Shown: piece after piece, positions 26,964 to 36,188 of the stretch
How the letters are laid out: each line of letters begins with the position of its first letter
Position numbering within the stretch: the first letter of the stretch is position 1
Assembly (NCBI RefSeq): GCF_004366715.1
Contig: NZ_SOQZ01000001.1
Location: 682,001-746,000, forward strand
Direction: 5' to 3'
Source of the DNA: Meridianimaribacter flavus
GTDB taxonomy: Bacteria; Bacteroidota; Bacteroidia; Flavobacteriales; Flavobacteriaceae
Length of the DNA: 64,000 bases
Position numbers and translations under genes: made by a program
Notes under the pieces: generated by a model
Told to the model about the DNA's origin: nothing
The model's input: the letters and a program-made list of their open reading frames with translations, nothing else
The model's database searches: none

Positions 26964-28210
26964 TTGGAAATATTCACCGAAGTACCTTCTCCTAAACCAA
27001 TCAATCTATCAAAACGCGCACCCAAATCTCTGTAATACACTAGTACTTTGTAGTTGTTTTCGGTTTGGTAAAAGTTTCCACTTATTGCGCCTTCATCTAG
27101 AGTTCCATTGTCGTCAACTACAACATATTTATAGTTGTAGAATCCTTGTTTAAGCTTAAATGAGGTTTGATAAACTTCAGCTTCAGGATTGTAAACCATT
27201 TTATTCATGTTGTCTAACGCGTAGTTGTTGAAATTACCATAAACGTATATGGATTTTCCGTCTAAAAGCTCAGGGTAAAGTAATGAAAAATGCATCATAG
27301 TGTAATCTGCTTCAATAGCAACATTGTCAGTATTTACAGCTGTTATAAGAAAATTACCGTTAATATCAGGATTGTAAGTGTATGGTCTGCTTGCTCTCTC
27401 TTCATTTGTAAACAGGTAGTTATGGTAAATCTCCTTGAGGTCAATAAACTGTACGCCTACGTTGGCAACCCTAACATCTTTGTTTTCAAAAAACAAATAT
27501 TCATTTCCAGCCCAAAAACTTGACTCTGTATTGTATCTATACATGAGTTCGTTTCCTAAAACATATTGTGGTTTTAGGCTAGAGATAGCTGTATTTAAAT
27601 TATTATTCTGAATAACTAGTGTTTTGATGGTTTCCATTGGGTTGTTGAAATTGACATTGTTAGTTGCAATTACAAAATCAACCGATTGTTTTTCGTTAAT
27701 GAATTTTACATCTCTTGAGCGTTTTATGGTTACACCAACGTTTACAATATCTTCATAAACCATAAATTTTCTTGAAAACATCAACTCATCATAATCATCA
27801 TATATAAAAATCATGTAGTTGCCGCTTTTTAAAATACCACGAGTTTGCGAGTTTGGTATTTGAAGCTTGTAATGCGAATAAATTTGATACGTATTAAAAG
27901 AGTTTTCATAATCGCGAATGCGCTGGTTGTCAAAACCACTTAGGTATTCAGACTTTACCAGTTGAGAAGGAGTCCAATCAAAATTATAGTGCACTATTTC
28001 ATAATAAAAATCGGCCTCATCACCATTTAAAGCATCAAACTCTAGTATTAAAGGCTCGCCTAAACGGAGTATAGGCAGTTGACTTTCAGAGGTGTTTCCT
28101 TTAAAAGTTATAGTGCTAATATACTCAGGAGGATTGGTTTCTTCAATTTGCCCAAAAGTTAAAAGAGGTAGGCAAATTAAAAATATTAAAAGCTGTATGG
28201 TCTTTGTCAT
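26960..28210 (-). CDS. Type IX secretion system Plug protein (DUF5103 family)
   Basis: 416 residues from ATG 28210 (MTKTIQLLIFLICLPLLTFG signal peptide). An N-terminal beta-sandwich domain (about 20-150) with YYEIVHYNFDWTPSQL and YENSFNTYQIYSHYKLQIPN, and a second domain carrying YVYGNFNNY...YNPEAEVYQTSFKLKQGFYNYKYV, are typical of DUF5103. A member of this family was seen sealing the periplasmic side of the SprA translocon in Flavobacterium johnsoniae. Divergent from nqrA. The upstream start at 28243 would spoil the signal peptide. Confidence 0.88.
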   Translation of the reverse strand: MTKTIQLLIFLICLPLLTFGQIEETNPPEYISTITFKGNTSESQLPILRLGEPLILEFDALNGDEADFYYEIVHYNFDWTPSQLVKSEYLSGFDNQRIRDYENSFNTYQIYSHYKLQIPNSQTRGILKSGNYMIFIYDDYDELMFSRKFMVYEDIVNVGVTIKRSRDVKFINEKQSVDFVIATNNVNFNNPMETIKTLVIQNNNLNTAISSLKPQYVLGNELMYRYNTESSFWAGNEYLFFENKDVRVANVGVQFIDLKEIYHNYLFTNEERASRPYTYNPDINGNFLITAVNTDNVAIEADYTMMHFSLLYPELLDGKSIYVYGNFNNYALDNMNKMVYNPEAEVYQTSFKLKQGFYNYKYVVVDDNGTLDEGAISGNFYQTENNYKVLVYYRDLGARFDRLIGLGEGTSVNISN

Positions 28211-28333
28211 CAAAATTATACGGTTGTCTCTGTAAAGATACACAAATTTTATGCCTAATTAATTTTTGTTATTTAGAATTGATATAAATAAATAACTTGA
28301 GGTGTTTTCAAATTATTTTTAGCTATTAATTCG

Positions 28334-28341
28334 TAAATTTG
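28334..28341 (+). promoter_or_regulatory. nqr operon promoter box
   Basis: TAAATTTG, 38 bases upstream of the nqrA ATG; no well-spaced TTG -33 element. Confidence 0.5.
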
Positions 28342-28379
28342 CAGCGATTTTTTAGACAATTAATTTCAATATCAAACAT

Positions 28380-29735
28380 ATGTCAAACGACATTAAGATT
28401 AAAAAAGGTCTGAACATAAACCTTAAAGGTGACGCTGAGAAAACGACAGAAAATGCCATTATCAGCAATTACTGCACTATCAGACCAGAAGATTTCCATA
28501 GCATAATTCCTAAACTTGTAGCAAAAGAAGGCACAAAAGTTAAAGCAGGTGAAACTGTATTTTACAACAAAGATGCCGAAGACATGAAGTTTGTGTCTCC
28601 TGTTTCAGGTGAAGTTGTTGAAGTTGCTCGTGGAGAGAGAAGACGAATTATGGCAATTAAAATTCAAGCAGACAAAGAGCAAACGTATGTTGACTTTGGT
28701 AAGTTTAATTTAGATGCTGCCGATGCTGATAAAGTTAAAGCGCACTTGTTAGCTTCTGGTTGTTGGCCATTTATTAAACAACGTCCTTACGATGTTATTG
28801 CAAACCCAAACAAGTCGCCTAAAGCGATATTTGTATCAGGTTACGCATCAGCGCCTTTAGCAGCAGACTACGATTATGTACTTCAAGGTAAAGAAGCTGA
28901 AATGCAAGCAGCCATAATAGCTTTAGGGAAATTAACTGAAGGGCAAGTACATGTGTCGGTTGGTAAAAATTCCAATTCCCCACTTGCAGGATTATCAGGT
29001 ATTACACTACATAAAGTGTCAGGACCACATCCTTCAGGAAACGTTGGTACTCAAATCAATAAAATTGACCCAATAAACAAAGGTGAAGTAGTTTGGACGA
29101 TTAATCCACAAGATTTAGTTGTTATTGGTGAATTGTTATTAACTGGTAAATTCAATGCAGAGCGTATTGTTGCTTTGGTTGGATCATCGGTTAAAAAACC
29201 AAGATATTTTAAAACAAAAATAGGAAGCGAAATAGCAACTATGGTTTATGACAATGGTGTTGATAAAGATGGTAACGACCGTATTATATCAGGAAACGTA
29301 TTGTCAGGAAAACAAATTAAACCAGATGGTGCTCTAGACTATTACAGTAATACAGTAACGGTTATTCCTGAAGGTGATGACTATGAGTTTTTTGGATGGA
29401 ATAAACCTGTATTTAATAAGATTTCTACTTCAAGAGCGATGACGTTTTCTTGGTTAAACCCTAAGAAAAAGTACGATTTAAATACCAATACAAATGGTGA
29501 ACATCGTGCGTTTGTAGTAACAGGAAGTTACGAAGAGGTTTTTCCTTTAGATATATATCCAATGCAAATTCTTAAAGCATGTATGTATCAAGATTTAGAC
29601 GAAATGGAAGCTTTAGGAATGTATGAAGTTGCACCTGAAGATTTTGCCTTAACAGAGTTTATTTGTGTGTCTAAACAACCACACCAAAAAATAATTAGAC
29701 AAGGTTTAGACTTAATGCTTAAAGAGATAGGATAA
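28380..29735 (+). CDS. nqrA: Na+-translocating NADH:quinone reductase subunit A
   Basis: 451 residues. Cytoplasmic subunit that contacts the quinone side of the Na+-NQR, the primary sodium pump of marine bacteria. Typical start IKIKKGLNINLKGDAEK, then PEDFHSIIPKLVAKEGTKVKAGE (lipoyl-like barrel) and SGPHPSGNVGTQINKIDPINKGE. First gene of six; its stop shares one base with the nqrB start. Confidence 0.96.
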   Translation: MSNDIKIKKGLNINLKGDAEKTTENAIISNYCTIRPEDFHSIIPKLVAKEGTKVKAGETVFYNKDAEDMKFVSPVSGEVVEVARGERRRIMAIKIQADKEQTYVDFGKFNLDAADADKVKAHLLASGCWPFIKQRPYDVIANPNKSPKAIFVSGYASAPLAADYDYVLQGKEAEMQAAIIALGKLTEGQVHVSVGKNSNSPLAGLSGITLHKVSGPHPSGNVGTQINKIDPINKGEVVWTINPQDLVVIGELLLTGKFNAERIVALVGSSVKKPRYFKTKIGSEIATMVYDNGVDKDGNDRIISGNVLSGKQIKPDGALDYYSNTVTVIPEGDDYEFFGWNKPVFNKISTSRAMTFSWLNPKKKYDLNTNTNGEHRAFVVTGSYEEVFPLDIYPMQILKACMYQDLDEMEALGMYEVAPEDFALTEFICVSKQPHQKIIRQGLDLMLKEIG

Positions 29736-30958
29736 TGAGCTTAAAAAGTAATTTACATAACTTAAAAGAAAAGTATAAAGGCACCAAAATGGCGCCTGCG
29801 TTTAACGCATTACATACGTTTTTATACTTACCTAACGAGACTACTCATGGTGGTACTCATATAAAAGTAGCTGACGATTTAAAGCGTACCATGAACACGG
29901 TTATCATGTCATTGATTCCATGTTTAATTTTTGGTATGTTCAATGCTGGTTACCAGCACTATTTAGCTTTAGGTGAAATTAGTCAAGCGACAGGTTTTTT
30001 TGATTCTGTATTTTGGAGTTGGGATAACTTAGTAATAGGACTTTGGAAAGTATTACCACTGGTAATTGTGTCTTACGGAGTTGGTCTAGCAATCGAGTTT
30101 GTTTTTGCAGTAATTAAAGGTCACGAAGTAGAAGAAGGTTACTTAGTTACAGGTATGCTTGTGCCACTAATTGTACCAGTAGATACACCATTATGGATGT
30201 TAGCAGTTGCTGTAGCTTTTGGTGTTGTAATTGGTAAAGAAGTGTTTGGAGGAACAGGAATGAATATTCTTAATCCTGCATTAACTATTCGTGCCTTTTT
30301 ATTCTTTGCATATCCTACTTGGATGTCTGGAGATAAAGTATGGGTTCATGGTGCTGTAGCAAGAGATAAAGCTATTGCTGCAGGTGAGAATCTTGATGCT
30401 ATTTCGGGTGAAACTATTTTAGGAAGTTTAGCACAAGGAAAAGAAATAACCTATTCTGTTTGGGATATGTTTACAGGATTAATTCCTGGTTCAGTTGGTG
30501 AAACTTCAGCAGTATTAATTCTTTTAGGAGGTTTATTCTTAATCTTTACTAAAATAGGAAGCTGGAGAATTATGTTGTCATCTGTACTTGGTGCATTGGC
30601 AATGGGATTAATTTTCAATGGTGTTGTAGATGCAGGATGGATAGGTGAAGGAAGCAAGTTTTATGGATTAATGAGTACTGAATTCTGGCATCACTTACTA
30701 ATTGGTGGATTTGCGTTTGGTACTGTGTTTATGGCAACCGATCCTGTAACGGCTTCACAAACCAACAAAGGAAAATGGATTTACGGATTCTTAATCGGAT
30801 TCATTTCAATATTAATTAGAGTATTCAACCCAGCATATCCAGAAGGTGTAATGCTTGCAATTCTGTTAATGAATGTGTTTGCACCAACAATTGATCACTA
30901 CGTGGTTCAAGGAAATGTGAAAAGAAGAATGAAACGTTTAAAAGCAAAAACAGCTTAA
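29735..30958 (+). CDS. nqrB: Na+-translocating NADH:quinone reductase subunit B
   Basis: 407 residues with about ten membrane helices. NqrB carries the Na+ path, riboflavin and a covalent FMN. The FMN attachment motif is at DAISGETILG, with Thr227 as acceptor; Glu226 stands where many homologues have Ala. NPALTIRAFLFFAYP and FGTVFMATDPVTASQTNKG are conserved. One-base overlap with nqrA. Confidence 0.96.
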   Translation: MSLKSNLHNLKEKYKGTKMAPAFNALHTFLYLPNETTHGGTHIKVADDLKRTMNTVIMSLIPCLIFGMFNAGYQHYLALGEISQATGFFDSVFWSWDNLVIGLWKVLPLVIVSYGVGLAIEFVFAVIKGHEVEEGYLVTGMLVPLIVPVDTPLWMLAVAVAFGVVIGKEVFGGTGMNILNPALTIRAFLFFAYPTWMSGDKVWVHGAVARDKAIAAGENLDAISGETILGSLAQGKEITYSVWDMFTGLIPGSVGETSAVLILLGGLFLIFTKIGSWRIMLSSVLGALAMGLIFNGVVDAGWIGEGSKFYGLMSTEFWHHLLIGGFAFGTVFMATDPVTASQTNKGKWIYGFLIGFISILIRVFNPAYPEGVMLAILLMNVFAPTIDHYVVQGNVKRRMKRLKAKTA

Positions 30959-30959
30959 A

Positions 30960-31703
30960 ATGAGTAATAAAACAGATAGCAACGTATATACAGTATTGTT
31001 TGCCATAGGAATGGTAGTAGTAGTAGGTGCTTTGTTAGCTTTTACAGCAGCATCACTTAAACCTACAATTACAAAAAATGTTGAGTTGGAAATGCAGCAA
31101 AACATCCTATATGCAATGGGTGTAAATGAAAATGACGAGAGTAGTGCAAACTTTGTATCTACTGATGTAGCACCAGAATTATTTAACAAATACATCACAA
31201 AACAATATGTTATTTTAAATGGTGATGTAACCGAAAATGATGAAGCTTACTTAATTGATATCAAAAAAGAAAAAGCTAAAGGAGATGCTTCTAAAAGAAG
31301 ATTGCCATTATTTGTAGGAGAAAAAGACGGTAAAACGTACTACATCGCTCCAATAAGAGGTAAAGGACTTTGGGATGCTGTTTGGGCATATATAGCTATG
31401 GATGAAAACATGGTGATACAAGGTGCTTATTTTGACCATAAAGGAGAAACTCCAGGTTTAGGTGCAAACATTAAAGAACGTTATTTTATGGACGATTTTA
31501 TTGGTGAGCATTTATTAGATAGCCAAGGAAACTTTAAAGGTGTTGCAGTGTCAAAAAGTAATGCTGACCCAACTAACCAAGATAAGACAGATAATGAAGT
31601 AGACGCTATTGCTGGAGCAACAATAACTGGTGATGGTGTAGCAGCAATGATTAAAGGAGACTTGTCGTTGTATGTACCTTATTTTAAAAACTTAAACAAA
31701 TAA
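30960..31703 (+). CDS. nqrC: Na+-translocating NADH:quinone reductase subunit C
   Basis: 247 residues. One N-terminal membrane helix (about 11-30) and a periplasmic FMN-binding domain. Covalent FMN site in DAIAGATITGDGV, Thr223. YIAPIRGKGLWDAVWAYIA and HKGETPGLGANI are family motifs. Starts one base after nqrB. Flavinylation needs ApbE, encoded at 36188. Confidence 0.96.
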   Translation: MSNKTDSNVYTVLFAIGMVVVVGALLAFTAASLKPTITKNVELEMQQNILYAMGVNENDESSANFVSTDVAPELFNKYITKQYVILNGDVTENDEAYLIDIKKEKAKGDASKRRLPLFVGEKDGKTYYIAPIRGKGLWDAVWAYIAMDENMVIQGAYFDHKGETPGLGANIKERYFMDDFIGEHLLDSQGNFKGVAVSKSNADPTNQDKTDNEVDAIAGATITGDGVAAMIKGDLSLYVPYFKNLNK

Positions 31704-31707
31704 TCTT

Positions 31708-32352
31708 ATGGGATTACTTTCAAAAAAAGACGCAAAATTAATAACAGATCCGTTAGCAGATAACAACCCAATTACTATTCAAGTATTAGGTATTTGTTCT
31801 GCTCTGGCTATTACAGCACAATTAAAGGCATCTATAGTAATGTCATTGTCTGTATTATTTGTAATGGGAGTAGGTAACGTGGTTATTTCATTAATCCGTA
31901 ATATTATTCCATCAAAGATTAGAATTATTGTTCAGCTTACAGTTGTAGCAGCATTGGTAATTATTGTTGACCAAGTGTTGAAAGCATATGCGTATTCGTT
32001 AAGTAAAGAGCTTTCAGTATTTATTGGATTAATCATTACCAACTGTATCATTATGGGACGTTTTGAGGCTTTCGCTTTAGGTAATGGACCATGGAAATCG
32101 TTTTTAGATGGTATTGGTAACGCTTTAGGATATGCTGTAATTCTTGTTATTGTAGGTTTCTTTAGAGAACTGTTAGGTTCTGGTACTTTATTAGGATTTA
32201 AAGTATTAGGAGACCCAATTGAAAAAACAGGATTATACGCTATTGGTTATGAAAACAACGGTTTTATGCTATTATCACCAATGGCATTGATAGTTGTAGG
32301 TATCATTATTTGGGTACAACGTAGTAGAAACAAAGATTTAATAGAAGACTAA
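31708..32352 (+). CDS. nqrD: Na+-translocating NADH:quinone reductase subunit D
   Basis: 214 residues, six membrane helices. RnfA/NqrD family with VIISLIRNIIPSKIRIIVQL, the half-helix NCIIMGRFEAFALGN (Cys for the intramembrane Fe site shared with NqrE) and GNALGYAVILVIVGFFREL. Pairs with NqrE in inverted topology. A palindromic repeat lies just after it. Confidence 0.96.
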   Translation: MGLLSKKDAKLITDPLADNNPITIQVLGICSALAITAQLKASIVMSLSVLFVMGVGNVVISLIRNIIPSKIRIIVQLTVVAALVIIVDQVLKAYAYSLSKELSVFIGLIITNCIIMGRFEAFALGNGPWKSFLDGIGNALGYAVILVIVGFFRELLGSGTLLGFKVLGDPIEKTGLYAIGYENNGFMLLSPMALIVVGIIIWVQRSRNKDLIED

Positions 32353-32360
32353 AATTGACT

Positions 32361-32390
32361 TGTCATTCTGAACTTGATTCAGAATTTCAT
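32361..32390 (+). repeat. GTCAT...AAT palindromic repeat inside the nqr operon
   Basis: Imperfect palindrome starting TGTCATTCTGAACTTG and ending ATTCAGAATTTCAT, in the 51-base gap between nqrD and nqrE. Its 24-base core (32362-32385) is identical to the repeat at 60959. It makes a short hairpin in the nqr transcript. Confidence 0.8.
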
Positions 32391-32403
32391 CAAAATATAG
32401 AAT

Positions 32404-33120
32404 ATGGAACATTTAGAATTATTTTTCAAATCAATTTTTATAGATAACATGGTATTTGCCACGTTCTTAGGAATGTGTTCTTACCTAGCAGTATCTAAAA
32501 AGGTAAGTACTGCAGTTGGTCTTGGAGCAGCTGTAATATTCGTATTAGCAGTAACTGTGCCTGTAAACTGGTTATTGGACCAATACATTTTACAACCAGG
32601 AGCATTAACGTGGTTAGGAGCAGAGTATGCTGATTACGATTTAAGCTTCCTGTCATTTATCATGTTCATCGCTACCATTGCAACTATGGTACAATTAGTA
32701 GAGATTGTGGTAGAGAAGTTTTCTCCATCATTATATAACTCTCTTGGTATTTTCTTACCACTTATTGCTGTAAACTGTGCAATTCTTGGTGGATCATTAT
32801 TTATGCAATCAAGAGAAATTGAAAGTATTGGATTAGCGTTTAACTATGGAATTTCCTCAGGAATTGGTTGGTTTTTAGCAATTCTTGCTATTGCAGCTAT
32901 TCGTGAAAAAATACGTTATTCAAATGTTCCTGCTCCTTTAAGAGGATTAGGAATTACATTCATTATTACTGGTTTAATGGCAATTGGGTTTATGAGTTTT
33001 GGAGGAATGTTAACTGGTGGAGATGATGAAGCAACAAAAGAGCCTGAAACTGCACAAGTTGAACAGGTAAAAGAAAAAGAACAAAAATTAGCTGAAAACA
33101 CGACTACAATAAACGAGTAA
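32404..33120 (+). CDS. nqrE: Na+-translocating NADH:quinone reductase subunit E
   Basis: 238 residues, six membrane helices. Family motifs [23 protein letters not shown] (with the Fe-site Cys), [20 protein letters not shown] and [20 protein letters not shown]. The C-terminus has an added acidic/basic tail of about 30 residues ([20 protein letters not shown]) beyond the ~200-residue core. Two bases separate it from nqrF. Confidence 0.95.
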   Translation: MEHLELFFKSIFIDNMVFATFLGMCSYLAVSKKVSTAVGLGAAVIFVLAVTVPVNWLLDQYILQPGALTWLGAEYADYDLSFLSFIMFIATIATMVQLVEIVVEKFSPSLYNSLGIFLPLIAVNCAILGGSLFMQSREIESIGLAFNYGISSGIGWFLAILAIAAIREKIRYSNVPAPLRGLGITFIITGLMAIGFMSFGGMLTGGDDEATKEPETAQVEQVKEKEQKLAENTTTINE

Positions 33121-33121
33121 T

Positions 33122-34429
33122 ATGATATTAGCAGCAGGTACATTAGGAACAATTTTAGCAACCGTAGCGGCCTTTTTAATAGTAACACTACTATTGGTAG
33201 GTTTGTTATTATTCGTAAAACAAAAATTATCACCATCAGGTCCAGTGACCATTAAAATTAATGGTGAAAAAGAAATAGAGGTTGCCTCAGGAGGAAGCTT
33301 ACTTACAACTTTAGGAAGCCAAAAAATATTTTTACCATCAGCTTGTGGTGGAGGTGGTACATGCATTCAATGTGAGTGTCATGTATTATCAGGTGGAGGT
33401 GAAGCACTTCCAACTGAAACACCTCACTTTACTCGTAAAGAGTTACAGCATGGAGCACGTTTATCTTGTCAGGTAAAAGTGAAGCAAGACATGGAAATTA
33501 CAATTCCAGAAGAAGTATTTGGTATCAAGAAATGGGAAGCAGAAGTTGTACGTAACTATAACGTAGCATCTTTTATTAAAGAGTTTGTAGTTCGTATTCC
33601 AGAAGATATGAACTATAAAGCAGGTGGATATATTCAAATTGAAATTCCACCATGTGAAGTAAAATATGCAGATATTGATATTACTGCACATCCTGAAGAG
33701 CACGAAACACCAGATAAGTTTCAAGCAGAATGGGATAAATTTGGTCTTTGGCCATTAGTAATGAAAAATGACGAAACAGTTGAAAGAGCTTATTCTATGG
33801 CTTCTTACCCAGCTGAAGGACGAGATATCATGCTTAACGTTCGTATTGCTACTCCACCATGGGATCGTAATAAAAACGGTTGGATGGATGTAAACCCTGG
33901 AGTTGCTTCGTCTTATATCTTTAATCAAAAACCAGGAGATAAAGTAACTATTTCAGGACCTTATGGAGAATTCTTCATCAATGAGTCAGAATCTGAAATG
34001 TTATATGTTGGTGGTGGAGCAGGTATGGCACCAATGCGTTCACACTTATATCACTTATTTAAAACCTTAAAGACTGGACGTAAAGTTACGTATTGGTATG
34101 GTGGACGTTCTAAACGCGAGTTGTTCTACTTAGAGCACTTTAGAGCTTTAGAAAGAGATTTCCCTAACTTTAAGTTTTACTTAGCTTTATCTGAACCATT
34201 AGAAGAAGATAACTGGAAAGTAAAAGAAAATATTGATGCACCAGGAGACGGATTTGTAGGATTCATTCACAACTGTGTTATTGATAACTACTTAAGTCAT
34301 CACGATGCACCAGAAGATATAGAGTTATATTTCTGTGGACCTCCATTAATGAACAAAGCAGTTCAAAAAATGGGAGAGGATTTTGGTATCCCAGATGAGC
34401 ACATTAGATTTGATGACTTTGGAGGTTAA
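33122..34429 (+). CDS. nqrF: Na+-translocating NADH:quinone reductase subunit F
   Basis: 435 residues. NADH entry subunit. Order: N-terminal membrane helix (about 10-32), [2Fe-2S] ferredoxin domain with Cys75, Cys81, Cys84 (SACGGGGTCIQCEC) and Cys116 (RLSCQV), FAD domain (RAYSMASYP), NADH domain (MLYVGGGAGMAPMRSHL, LYFCGPPLMNKAV). Last gene of the nqr operon, followed by a strong terminator. Confidence 0.97.
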   Translation: MILAAGTLGTILATVAAFLIVTLLLVGLLLFVKQKLSPSGPVTIKINGEKEIEVASGGSLLTTLGSQKIFLPSACGGGGTCIQCECHVLSGGGEALPTETPHFTRKELQHGARLSCQVKVKQDMEITIPEEVFGIKKWEAEVVRNYNVASFIKEFVVRIPEDMNYKAGGYIQIEIPPCEVKYADIDITAHPEEHETPDKFQAEWDKFGLWPLVMKNDETVERAYSMASYPAEGRDIMLNVRIATPPWDRNKNGWMDVNPGVASSYIFNQKPGDKVTISGPYGEFFINESESEMLYVGGGAGMAPMRSHLYHLFKTLKTGRKVTYWYGGRSKRELFYLEHFRALERDFPNFKFYLALSEPLEEDNWKVKENIDAPGDGFVGFIHNCVIDNYLSHHDAPEDIELYFCGPPLMNKAVQKMGEDFGIPDEHIRFDDFGG

Positions 34430-34448
34430 TAAACCTTCTGAATTAAAT

Positions 34449-34480
34449 AAAAAAAACCAGCATCAATTGCTGGTTTTTTT
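34449..34480. terminator. Terminator at the end of the nqr operon
   Basis: Perfect 12-base stem AAAAAACCAGCA / TGCTGGTTTTTT with a 5-base loop; A-tract and T-tract flank it, so it also ends the convergent cupin gene, whose stop it touches. Confidence 0.9.
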
Positions 34481-34853
34481 ATTTGTATTCCATTATTAAA
34501 AATACAGCTGTACTGTCACCAATATTTAAAACTTCGTGAGTAGTTATGCTGTCTTTTTTAAAGCTATATCCTGAGGGTACATTCACTTCGCGAGTACCTT
34601 TGTAATCGGTAATTCTAAATTTACTGCCTTTTAAGGTATAACCAAAATGAGGATTATGATAATGTTTTTCATGTCCAACTCCTGGAGCAAAAGTACATTT
34701 TAATACTCTTAGCTTTGGGTTGTTTTCAATAACTTCACAAACAGCTTTTCCTTTCCAACCAGCTTCCAAAGGATCAGGTAAGTTTTGTTGTTTTTCTTTA
34801 CAAGAAAGAATCAATACTTGAGACAGTAATAAAATTTGAGTTAATCGTTTCAT
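34479..34853 (-). CDS. Cupin-domain lipoprotein
   Basis: 124 residues. Signal peptide with lipobox (LILSC, Cys18), then one cupin domain with metal-type His in GVGHEKHYHNPHFGYTLKGSKFRI and a second motif SITTHEVLN. It is exported and lipidated, which is less usual for a cupin. Function unknown; ligand binding or small-molecule oxidation is possible. Single gene convergent with nqrF. Confidence 0.8.
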   Translation of the reverse strand: MKRLTQILLLSQVLILSCKEKQQNLPDPLEAGWKGKAVCEVIENNPKLRVLKCTFAPGVGHEKHYHNPHFGYTLKGSKFRITDYKGTREVNVPSGYSFKKDSITTHEVLNIGDSTAVFLIMEYK

Positions 34854-34920
34854 CTGTTAAGAAAGATGCACAATTTAAAGTTTTACATACCAAAATAAAG
34901 ATAAACAGCGTTATTTCAAT

Positions 34921-35790
34921 ATGAAAAAAATACTACTTGTCATTTTAGCTTTAGTGGTTGTTGGAGCTTTTGCGTATCAGTTTAAGCCAGTGAAAAAATC
35001 AGTAGAGATTATTTCATCAGCTATAAAAACTCCAGATTTAGTCAATAAGGATAGTTTAACAATTCAATCTAGAGTAAATATACCTAAAGGTTTTAAGCGT
35101 GTTGAGTATGCCAAAGGGAGTTTTCAAGAGTATTTGAGAAATTATGAATTGAAACCTTTTGGTAGTAAGATTATTAATTATGACGATTCTCAATATTTTT
35201 GGCAAAGTGGACATGTTGGAGTGCTAGAAATACCTGTTCCAAAAAACGGATTGCAACAATGTGCTGATGCTTTAATTAGAGTAAGAAGTGAGTATCTTTG
35301 GGACAATAACCGAAAAGATGAAATTGGGTTTAATTTTACTTCTGGGCATTATTGCTCATGGTTAAAATACGCTGAAGGTTATAGACCAAAGATAAATGGT
35401 AACAAAGTAAGTTTTCATAAAACAGCTGCTAAAGACCATTCTAAAACAAATTTTTATAAGTACTTAAATCTTATTTATACCTATTCAGGAACTTTATCGC
35501 TTTACAATGAGCTTCCAAAGATTAATGACGTAAGTAAGCTTCAAATTGGAGATATGCTCATTAAAGGTGGTGCGCCAGGACATATAGCTATTATCTGTGA
35601 TGAAATAGTAAACGAAACAGGAGACAAGTTGTTTTTGCTTTTTCAAGGAAATACACCAGCGCAAAGCGTTCATTTGGTAAAAAACTTAGAAGATAGTACT
35701 ATTTCACCTTGGTATAAACTGGAAAAAGACGCTGTGATTCCTGTCTCTAACTATACATTTTACGATTCAAAATTTGTGAGGTTTAAATAG
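34921..35790 (+). CDS. DUF4846 family protein
   Basis: 289 residues with an N-terminal hydrophobic segment (MKKILLVILALVVVGAFAYQ), a signal peptide or anchor. The body matches my memory of DUF4846: IPKGFKRVEYAKGSFQEYLR, LQQCADALIRVRSEYLW, SGTLSLYNELP and GGAPGHIAIICD. The GHIAI and ADALIRVRSEY parts hint at an NlpC/transglutaminase-like fold but this is unproven. It precedes the small protein and apbE on the same strand. Confidence 0.82.
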   Translation: MKKILLVILALVVVGAFAYQFKPVKKSVEIISSAIKTPDLVNKDSLTIQSRVNIPKGFKRVEYAKGSFQEYLRNYELKPFGSKIINYDDSQYFWQSGHVGVLEIPVPKNGLQQCADALIRVRSEYLWDNNRKDEIGFNFTSGHYCSWLKYAEGYRPKINGNKVSFHKTAAKDHSKTNFYKYLNLIYTYSGTLSLYNELPKINDVSKLQIGDMLIKGGAPGHIAIICDEIVNETGDKLFLLFQGNTPAQSVHLVKNLEDSTISPWYKLEKDAVIPVSNYTFYDSKFVRFK

Positions 35791-35810
35791 CAAGTTCGTA
35801 TCTTTGTGTT

Positions 35811-36188
35811 ATGAGTAAACCACTTACCAAACAAGAACTTCATAATTTGGCAATGAACCATGTTGGCAAAGATTTAGAGCAACGTGGCTTTGAGTTTGTT
35901 GCTATAAATAGCAAATTAAAAAAGCATCCACAGTTTGTGTGTATTGATAAAAACAGTCAATACTATTTTGTGATTGTAAGAGCTGTAATGTTGCCAGAAA
36001 ACCCGAATAACTATGACATTGTTTGGATGGAAACTTTTAAAAAACACGCAGCAGATAAGGATGCCAAAGTACTTTATGCTGGAGTTGGTTTAGGAAATCC
36101 AAATGGTGAAGATTTACCAATATATTTTAACGAAGAATATCTTATAGAGTATAATGGTATTCAGGTGATTGAAACACATCTTAACTAA
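35811..36188 (+). CDS. Small conserved protein near nqr/apbE, unknown
   Basis: 125 residues, soluble, no signal. Pattern: basic N-terminal helix (KPLTKQELHNLAMNHVGKDLEQRG) followed by a beta-rich half (HPQFVCIDKNSQYYFVIVRAV, KVLYAGVGLGNPN). In flavobacterial genomes a protein like this is sometimes named NQR subunit F, which it is not, since it has neither FeS, FAD nor NADH motifs. Its stop overlaps the apbE start by one base, so it is probably co-expressed with apbE and may assist flavinylation; that is inference. Confidence 0.7.
   Translation: MSKPLTKQELHNLAMNHVGKDLEQRGFEFVAINSKLKKHPQFVCIDKNSQYYFVIVRAVMLPENPNNYDIVWMETFKKHAADKDAKVLYAGVGLGNPNGEDLPIYFNEEYLIEYNGIQVIETHLN

Noticed and set aside
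35811-36188. Second NqrF subunit
   Set aside because: No Cys set for a 2Fe-2S cluster, no FAD or NADH motif; the true nqrF is at 33122.
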